A stretch of DNA of 12,301 nt, taken from assembly GCA_016758965.1 (NCBI GenBank), contig JAEPRB010000586.1:1-12301 (forward strand). The letters run 5' to 3'. Origin of the DNA: Circinella minor (Eukaryota; Mucoromycota; Mucoromycetes; Mucorales; Lichtheimiaceae). Under the pieces are notes generated by a model. The model did not search any database and was not told where the DNA came from. It worked only from the letters and a program-made list of their open reading frames with translations. Position numbers and translations under genes: made by a program. Below, piece by piece: positions 6,797-12,301 of this stretch (position 1 is the first letter of the stretch; each line of letters opens with the position of its first letter).

Positions 6797-7260
6797 CATG
6801 GTGTTTTTGATTTCAAGGATGACGTTTTTGATTCCAAGGATGACGTTTTTGATTCCAAGGATGACGTTTTTGATTCCAAGGATGACGTTTTTGATTCCAA
6901 GGATGACGTTTTTGATTCCGAGGATGACGTTTTTGATTCCATGGATGTTCTTTTTATAATCGCAGATGGTGTTTTTTATATTCGCAGATGTTATTTTTGA
7001 ATTCAAGGATGGTGTTTTTGATTTCAAGGATGACGTTTTTTAAATCGTGGATGCTATTTTTGAATTCAAGGATGGTGTTTTTGATTTCAAGGATGACGTT
7101 TTTTAAATCATGGATGCTATTTTTGAATTCATGGATGGCGTTTTATTAATCATGGATGGTGTTTTTTTATTTCGAGGTAAACGTTTTTTATATTCAAGGA
7201 TAATATTTTTTTTTTCGCGGGTAATATTTTTATATTCAAGTTAAAGGTTAAATATTTCGT
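6797..7260 (+). repeat. 21-bp minisatellite with 63-bp higher-order unit
   Basis: About 22 tandem units follow GATGACGTTTTTGATTCC plus AAG. Four are identical (6818-6901), then two single-base variants (6902-6943). Units become progressively degenerate from 6944. Within the variable part, a three-unit block repeats: 6987-7049 and 7050-7112 match at 61 of 63 positions. The unit is a multiple of three, so several frames stay open (DDVFDSK on plus, SSLESKT on minus), but nothing else supports coding. Expansion by slippage or unequal exchange is the simplest origin. Each unit has a T5 tract spaced exactly two helical turns apart, predicting marked intrinsic curvature. Confidence 0.95.
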
Positions 7261-7279
7261 GTTCGACGTTTTTATTATA

Positions 7280-8690
7280 TTTTTTTATTCGCATTCTGCG
7301 TCATCAATTTCTGCACTAAACTTTTTTTATTTCATGTTTGGTAGTGGAATAAGATTATGAGATGTTCCGCGTAAAGTTAAATCTAATTCTTTTTCTTTTC
7401 TGTGTTTCTTGCGAAGTAAGCACCGCATTATGGATTATACACAGAATATGATAGGATAGACGTAAAAATGATAGCAGTAAATTAATGCCAAAATTTTTTT
7501 TAACTTTCTGCGATTATGACAGCCGTGCCCTTTTCGAAGGTGTTCTGGACTTTACGAAGTAAACTCTAAACAAAATTATTCAAACTAACTTGAATATACT
7601 CCTATTTACCAATTACAAGATTTAAATGGTAAATCTATGGGGCAAAAACAATTCTTGAACATATCTTTTCCCGCGTACTGTCTAAGTATATACAACTATC
7701 ATTAGTAAACTGTAATGATATAGTCAGATTAATAGCAAAATAAATAAATAATATAGTTGATTTCTAACCTTGTTATAGTTGTTCGTTCAAGTTGCTATTG
7801 TTTCAGCGACAGTTTCTGCAACTATGTAGACTTTTTATTTTTTTTTGTATCGTTCCACAAGAAATCACGAATTCGTGATAAACCAGCTTTTTGTAAGTAA
7901 TGCCTTACAGTCGAATAACATGGATCTTCTGTAATTCAAAACTTCAAAAAGAAATTAATATAGATTTACCTTTGAATCATTGAATGTAAAATAAAATCAA
8001 ACATACCTTTCATCTGCGCTTTTGATTATACATTGTTGTCAAGCGTGAATCGATTTTTTTTAAAGATTACAAAAGGGCGCGTGAATTTGTTGACGGCCAC
8101 TGAAAATTATTAAAGCAGTGATTCCAAATGAGAGGCAAGATGCAACAGACAATTAAAGTGATTCTAAGGCAAATAGAGTGATGGGGAAAGAGGGAACGAA
8201 GAGTATTAAATACACATTGCCTGCCAATTTGAACCTCTTTCTAAGAGAACATTTATTTTCATTGTATACATTTATTATTACTTACAACAAATCCTATATA
8301 CATATTCTTCTCTAGATAGCACATAATATTAATAGCAACTATGTCACACTATTCCATTATTATTATTACAATTCGAATGAAGTTATCTATCTTTATCTGC
8401 ATTATCTTTTACAATAATATGAAGTAATCCTGATTTGATATTTGGTGAATATCAGTTTTTTTCAACGATTGATCAAACTCATCTTGTTTAGCGGTAACTT
8501 ATTGACGATGCGTCACTCTATTCGTTTATCAACATAGAAATACGACGATTATTTCATAAAAGTGATTTCCACTGCTAATTTTATGCATATCGAAACAACA
8601 TAAAATTTAAGCAAAATATTCTAAAAGGATCTCTTTTACCACATTTTATACAATAAAAAAACCCTATTTTCATTTTCTTTTTAGCAAAGC
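7280..8690. other. Non-coding stretch with possible minus-strand coding relics
   Basis: No long ORF occurs. On the minus strand, a candidate exon from 7928 (after a TTACAG acceptor) to a TAG at 7822 encodes 34 residues including CYSTVRHYLQKAGLSRIRDF, which has helix-turn-helix-like composition. A candidate first exon (ATGAAAG, ending before GTATGT near 8008) would join it in frame. Another short open segment near 7560-7515 ends in a basic PSKRARLS tail. I could not join these into one gene with consistent phases, so they may be decay products. Also present is a perfect 16-bp palindrome centred on GAATTC (7864-7879). 8040-8690 shows nothing assignable. Confidence 0.4.
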
Positions 8691-8699
8691 ATAGTAATC

Positions 8700-8734
8700 T
8701 TTTGATGTGGCTTTCTTCGGAAGGCACATCAAAA
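8700..8734 (+). other. Strong hairpin with C(TTCG)G tetraloop
   Basis: TTTTGATGTG (8700-8709) pairs with the complement ending at 8734. After one bulged G (8710), CTTTC... continues the stem to the loop TTCG (8716-8719), closed by C-G. The stem has about 15 pairs including one T-G wobble. The C(UUCG)G loop is an exceptionally stable RNA tetraloop on the plus strand; the complementary strand would have a CGAA loop. A T-rich stretch follows 15-20 bp downstream. It could be a small RNA, a 3'-end processing element or a transposon relic. Confidence 0.55.
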
Positions 8735-8837
8735 AATTCAAATAATTTAATTTTTTTCAGCCCTAGACATATTATTTGCGCGAATTATACCAGATTTACT
8801 GATAAGTAAAATATATTGTTTGATTTAGCAGAAGATT

Positions 8838-8984
8838 TTGGAAAAGTAAAATAAAATAGTTCATGACGTGTACGAAGCTTTTAGATATATATATATATAT
8901 ATATAAAAGAATGCTGGATAGATAAAGTAATAGATAATATATATGAATATTGATGTTGGAAAAGTAAAATAAAATAGTTCATGA
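8838..8984 (+). repeat. Exact 29-bp direct repeat, 118 bp apart
   Basis: Copies at 8838-8866 and 8956-8984 (TTGGAAAAGTAAAATAAAAT, ending GTTCATGA) are identical. Between them lie an (AT)n tract and a segment with no coding signal. The layout fits a recent segmental duplication, or flanking repeats of a small insertion. The repeat is too long for a typical target-site duplication. Confidence 0.9.
8885..8905. repeat. (AT)n dinucleotide microsatellite
   Basis: An uninterrupted run of about ten AT units lies inside the 29-bp direct-repeat pair. It could be slippage-prone or read as a TATA box, but no gene follows within reach. Confidence 0.9.
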
Positions 8985-9572
8985 TACTTTGAATATTTCT
9001 GATTGATGTCTATTTATCCAATCTGGGTTGAACTTCTGTTTCTTCTTTGCACAATTTTTTGGTATTTCTCTCCTTTCTCTATTTGCTTTATCCTTATTTA
9101 TTTCAATCCGTTTCGTATCCCCATATGATATATACTCATATACTATATTTTGAACGTGTCTCATATCTTTGGAGATGAAGATCAAAAACAAAACCTCCAA
9201 CCTGTATCTTATTGTCTTGAGACATAAATATAATTATGTTTGTCCCAAATAACAATGTTATAATAAATTCACAGTAGAAGGGATCAAAAAATCATAAAAA
9301 TAAATTCAAGATTGTGTAAAACCGAAACTGACACCCAATAGATGACATTATTATTTTATTTGCTTCACCATATAGAGTAGCGAAATGACAGTGATTAATG
9401 CTGCTTAATAATATTAGGTTTATTTGTTTGCACAAGATCCAATATTTGTGTAGCCATCATTATTGTTGTAGTAACGCCACAGCCACATTTTTACTATTCC
9501 CATTTGTAGCATGGCGCATTATATTAGTAATGCACGGAAATCCCGAGCAGTGGATCAAAAATAAGCATTTTA

Positions 9573-9941
9573 CAGTAAAACCCCGTTTTTTGCACCCCCG
9601 CTTTTTGCACCCCCGCTTTTTGCACACTTTTTGGCCAAAATCCCAGTTTTTACTTAAGAAAATTGCACAATCCTCGCTTTTTGCACTTTGCACACCTTCA
9701 GAAGGACCTGTGCAAAATCCCAGTTGTATGTTTACTTATGCTGAGATGAAATAGGACTAATAATATTAGACCATTTTTATAGTCAGCAACTTTGGACATC
9801 CATCGATACACTAATAATAGTGCCTAGATGAACGGCTTATTCTATTTTCCTTTCTTTTTGCGCCCCCGATTTTTGCACACCCCCGCTTTTTGCACACCTT
9901 CAGGCCAAAATCCCATATGTGCAAAAAATGGGGTTTTACTG
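9573..9941. mobile_element. Pogo/Tc1-mariner-type MITE with TA target duplication
   Basis: The ends are inverted: CAGTAAAACCCC(G/A)TTTTTTGCAC at the left and its complement at the right, 23 bp with one mismatch. TA dinucleotides flank it (9571-9572 and 9942-9943), and CAG...CTG ends with TA duplication are the signature of the pogo branch of Tc1/mariner. At 369 bp with no transposase it is non-autonomous. Sub-terminal tandem motifs of 15 bp, CCCCG(C/T)TTTTTGCAC, occur three times at the left (9581-9625) and twice at the right (9864-9878 and 9881-9895), and could be transposase-binding sites. A hairpin (9689-9714) resembles a second element end, suggesting a composite or internally rearranged copy. 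ORFs rich in KKRG across it are translations of the repeats. Confidence 0.85.
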
Positions 9942-10003
9942 TATTTACTTGGATCAAAGAAATATATTTGTAATCAATTAATGCTGTCATGGTAATAAAA
10001 TTT

Positions 10004-10011
10004 TATATAAA
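10004..10011 (+). promoter_or_regulatory. TATA box of the small serine-rich gene
   Basis: TATATAAA lies 115 bp upstream of the ATG at 10126. It is followed by a pyrimidine-rich segment and an A/C-rich leader lacking upstream ATGs, a layout typical of well-expressed fungal genes. Confidence 0.6.
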
Positions 10012-10125
10012 TACTCAATACGTACATAATTCTTCTTTATACGCATTATCAAAAATCCTCAAGAAAATCATATTCTTTTTTCTATATTGAATAACAACAA
10101 GACAAAAGTTAAATCAAGAACAACA

Positions 10126-10395
10126 ATGCTTTCCTCATCATCCCAAGACTCAATCCAATATGTTGATTTCATTCAACTTCATTATGGTTTATCTACTTTG
10201 GACAATGCTAGTCATCAATCAACTTCCAGCAATAGCATTACTAGCGCAAACTCTCTTGGAAAGGAATCAGCAAGATTATCAATCTCAAGTCATTTGAAGA
10301 AGGAATCAAATAGTCTTTTTGACGGGTTAAAAAATCAAAATCCACCTAGTGCTACTACTTCTTATCAAGCCAAGGCCGATTATCTTTTACTCTGA
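10126..10395 (+). CDS. Small serine-rich protein, unknown function
   Basis: The ORF is 89 codons from an ATG in good context (ACAACAATGC) to TGA; the frame is open upstream to 10087 but without an ATG. Composition is Ser-rich (SSSS near the N-terminus, then TSSNSITSANS). A short hydrophobic/aromatic motif, YVDFIQLHYGLSTL, lies at about residues 12-25 and basic LKKES follows later. No signal peptide or membrane segment is visible; the bulk looks disordered. Support for a real gene: a clean TATA box, a leader without upstream ATGs, an intron-free frame and A/T-rich 3' sequence with AATAAA-like signals (ATAATAAATT near 10540). It runs convergently with the PB1 gene, the stops about 220 bp apart. 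I do not recognise the family. The YVDFIQLHYGL segment may be a short interaction motif (inference). Confidence 0.58.
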   Translation: MLSSSSQDSIQYVDFIQLHYGLSTLDNASHQSTSSNSITSANSLGKESARLSISSHLKKESNSLFDGLKNQNPPSATTSYQAKADYLLL

Positions 10396-10615
10396 AAGTA
10401 GAGTTTTGCATGAGCATCATTTCAGCGTGTAACATAGACCCTCCCACATCCTAAATTATATATTAAACAGCCATTCCCCCTAATCCATATGCTATATACA
10501 TATTATTCAAATATCATTAGAAAAACACTTTATATCATATAATAAATTATTGCCATTTTAATAATTTACTATATAAACAACTCCTCATTTTATTTTTGTT
10601 GAAGTTATTACATTA

Positions 10616-11057
10616 CTAAACAAACAATATCTTGAACAAATTGTTGTTATCTACGTGCAGAGCATTTTAACAGTTATTATTATTTTTGACAATACGTAAC
10701 ACAAAGAAACGTACCTGCTTGTAAGAATGATGGATGTCGTTTCAAAGCACAATCGAGATCTTCTTCATGTTTCAATTCAATAAGATCGTTGTTGTTATCT
10801 CGATAATATAAGTTAAACTGATATAATCCAGAAGAACGCTTTCGGTTTTCAATCTTTCGTTATATAATAATAAAAACTTCACATAACAAATAAGTATTTA
10901 TACTATCATTATTAAAATAAGATAGGGTAAAAGCCTTGTCTCGTAACTGCTCTATAGTAATGTTTTTTGGAGCAAGAAACTGGAAGATAGATGGTCTCCC
11001 GAACTCGTCTTCGTTGACAACCTTTATAGTAATACACTTTCTCATAATGTGTTCCAT
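10616..11057 (-). CDS. Single PB1-domain protein, three exons
   Basis: Exon 1 (11057-10878) starts at ATG (ACCAATGG) and gives a basic first strand (RKCITIKVV), then FQFLAPKNITIEQLRDKAF as strand 2 and helix 1. Exon 2 (10817-10715) carries FNLYYRDNNNDLIELKHEEDLDCAL, which matches the PB1 acidic OPCA motif (YxDxxxDxxxLxxxEDLxxAL). Exon 3 (10650-10616) ends in the hydrophobic strand FKILFV. The inferred protein of about 105 residues is essentially just the domain. PB1 domains pair acidic and basic faces in signalling scaffolds. Intron 2 (10714-10651) has a GTACGT donor and a TAATAAC branch. Intron 1 (10877-10818) has a weak GTTTTT donor but a good TATCAG acceptor, and it removes an in-frame TAA. 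If intron 1 is not spliced the gene is interrupted. If intron 2 is retained, the frame ends at 10680 instead. Confidence 0.65.
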
Positions 11058-11159
11058 TGGTTTTACTATTAAATGCTTGTGATGGTAAGATCCAAAGACA
11101 GTATTGATTATAACGTGGGGAAAGAAATTTTGATTGAAGAGAAGCGATAATAAATAGAG

Positions 11160-11169
11160 TATATATATA
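11160..11169 (-). promoter_or_regulatory. TATA element of the PB1 gene
   Basis: A TATATATATA tract lies about 103 bp upstream of the minus-strand ATG at 11057. It is followed by a CT-rich stretch (CTTCTCTTCAATC, then TTTCTTTCCCC) of the kind that marks fungal transcription starts. Confidence 0.45.
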
Positions 11170-12301
11170 CAATATATCGATACGTAATATTGAAGTCAGA
11201 CAAAAATTTACCGGTAAGCTGGAACCCATTAAACAGGTATTTGATACACTTGCCCAGCAATATTTACTCAATCAAACTAATAATACGTACGAGTTTGCTT
11301 AAACGTTATACTGTATTAGTTTCCCTCGTTTGCAGTATAATTTTATTAAACCAATAAGGCCGATCGACAAACTGTTTGTAACAATAATATTATTTCTTTT
11401 TTTTCAAATTCAAATCCTCCTCTTTTTTCTTCTTCATGTAGTTGGTCATTATTATTTAACACTTAACTGTGCTGCTAATTCAATTTACGTATCTCTATAA
11501 ATTTACGCAATCGCTCATCATGCTCTATATCAATACGCCTCTTATTGTGAATCCAGTTAACAGTACACCAACTTGCCGATTGCAAATATTTCATAAATGT
11601 TATATTTTTATCACTAGAAGTCAAACCCACAGTAACAACACTATTTTAAACAGCTAGCTTCATTAACATATGAGCTGTTATATTTTTCGTATGACTTACA
11701 GCTTGTTGAATTATTTACTACATGTAGTTTATTGCTGCCAGCTGAGACTCACAAGCTAAACAGGTATTTCGCTAAACCAGTATAGATTCTCACATATTAA
11801 GAATACCATATTAATTACAAAAATCTGTACGTATATATATTATTCTACTGATGTACGTATGAATACCTTACTCAAGTATACAGCACTGTGTGCTAAACTA
11901 ATAATAGAATGGTACGTGGTATAGTTTTTTTTCGTGATTTTACTCAAACCTAGTATATGACTGAAAAATGTGTGTCATACGAATATACGTATAAATAATT
12001 GTAGCTTAAAAATTGAAAACTTGGTTCACAAACAACCCTGTAGATAATAGTTGGCAACAATTGTGTGTACTGGAAGCTTCGATTATTATGTTCACTTTTA
12101 CACTAGTGCAGAAGCCATGAAAAGTAGTGTCCATATTAAAATATTTTGCTAACAATTACATACGTAGCTATAAGAAAAGAAGTATCACCAAAACATAAAG
12201 GAAAGAATAATAAAAAAGATTTATGTAGAGTAACGGAAGAGTTTCGTTTATCTAAAGAAAAAGGCTGAAATCGTAGAGAAATGTAACTATAGAAGTGAAG
12301 G
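11170..12301. other. AT-rich non-coding stretch to the right edge
   Basis: Apart from the relic at 11475-11613 I find no supported gene. An 8-bp inverted repeat, TTATACTG ... CAGTATAA, lies near 11305-11342. Homopyrimidine tracts occur at 11395-11435. The last 100 bp are purine-rich and might be the beginning of something beyond the edge, but no frame can be defended. Confidence 0.4.
11475..11613 (-). pseudogene. Coding-like relic, possible last exon
   Basis: After a TTCTAG acceptor, one frame is open from 11612 to a TAG at 11477-11475. It contains SASWCTVNWIHNKRRI followed by DERLRKFIEIRKLN. The mix of Trp, charged and aliphatic residues is protein-like, unlike the surrounding AT-rich DNA. 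A perfect GTAAGT donor lies at 11699, which would define an 86-bp intron, but the upstream frame meets a stop within four codons. It may be a broken exon of a transposon or an accessory gene; I do not recognise it. Confidence 0.25.

Larger units (their letters stand above)
8750..9570. other. AT-rich stretch with repeats and one coding-like relic
   Basis: Apart from the repeats listed separately, the minus strand has an ATG at 9225 reading MSQDNKIQVGG and continuing to RYETRSKYSI before a stop. A shifted frame (about 9200 to 8979) then has a Lys/Arg-rich C-terminus (FNPDWINRHQSE). One possible intron (GTATAT...AAATAG) would join the first part to a basic tail, but donor and branch point are weak. 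I do not recognise the protein. 9240-9570 shows no supported gene. Confidence 0.35.

Noticed and set aside
6742..7027. Repeat-peptide genes (DDVFDSK, SSLESKT, GIKNVIL)
   Set aside because: Several frames on both strands stay open simply because the unit is 21 bp. There is no promoter, no flanking coding sequence and the frames collapse where the repeat decays.
6797..7260. CRISPR-like array
   Set aside because: Units are directly adjacent with no unique spacers, and the setting is eukaryotic with introns; it is a minisatellite.
9398..9754. Plus and minus ORFs across the MITE left end
   Set aside because: The HPRFL and KKRGC repeats are translations of the 15-bp MITE motifs, and the frames extend into unrelated flanking DNA.
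10680..10720. PB1 gene ending at 10680 without intron 2
   Set aside because: It is possible, since GTFLCVTYCQK also looks strand-like. The GTACGT donor, TAATAAC branch and in-frame FKILFV ending favour splicing, so I kept the spliced model and noted the alternative.
10912..11271. 119-residue minus-strand ORF
   Set aside because: It overlaps the PB1 exon in another frame and covers its promoter and leader; no recognisable domain.
1..12301. tRNA or 5S rRNA genes
   Set aside because: I looked for B-box GGTTCGANNCC-type motifs and 5S-like blocks and saw none.

Overview
The window looks like AT-rich intergenic and accessory DNA from a filamentous fungus, most likely of the Mucoromycota (Mucorales-like). 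The reasons are: short introns of about 58-86 bp with GTAAGT, GTACGT or GTGATT donors; TATA-driven genes with A/C-rich leaders; a tyrosine-recombinase (DIRS-like) retrotransposon whose Gag resembles an abundant Mucorales type; and lineage-expanded accessory protein families. Taxonomy is inferred from protein style and intron structure. There is no rRNA, tRNA or core marker gene to fix it.

Layout from left to right. 1-1003 (minus): a spliced DEDDy 3'-5' exonuclease of the WRN/RNase D type, cut by the left edge. The open frame upstream of its ATG resembles the DDE region of a transposase. 1163-3524 (plus): a Ty3-type LTR element with a putative 5' LTR, a primer binding site, an intact Gag and an integrase with a complete HHCC + D,D35E signature. 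It has no protease, reverse transcriptase or RNase H between Gag and integrase. About 3519-4760 (minus): a 3'-truncated DIRS-like element (Gag plus the first residues of RT). The two elements are fused tail to tail and neither keeps its 3' end.

5005-5268 is a diverged 21-22 bp tandem array. 5335-5431 is an imperfect inverted repeat that could fold as a multi-branched RNA. 5729-5877 is a diverged tandem duplication. 5866-6721 (minus) is a four-exon decayed gene with a PD-(D/E)XK-like motif and an amber codon across an intron junction. 6797-7260 is a striking 21-bp minisatellite with a 63-bp higher-order unit. 7280-9570 is mostly non-coding, with a TTCG-capped hairpin, an exact 29-bp direct repeat and small coding-like relics on the minus strand.

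9573-9941 is a complete pogo/Tc1-mariner-type MITE with TA target duplication. 10126-10395 (plus) is a small serine-rich protein gene with its own TATA box. 10616-11057 (minus) is a convergent three-exon gene for a single PB1 domain. The rest, to 12301, is non-coding except for one coding-like relic near 11475-11613.

Overall the genes do not form a pathway. This is a mobile-element graveyard with two small, probably live genes at the right. The most unusual item is the LTR-Gag-integrase arrangement lacking PR-RT-RH.
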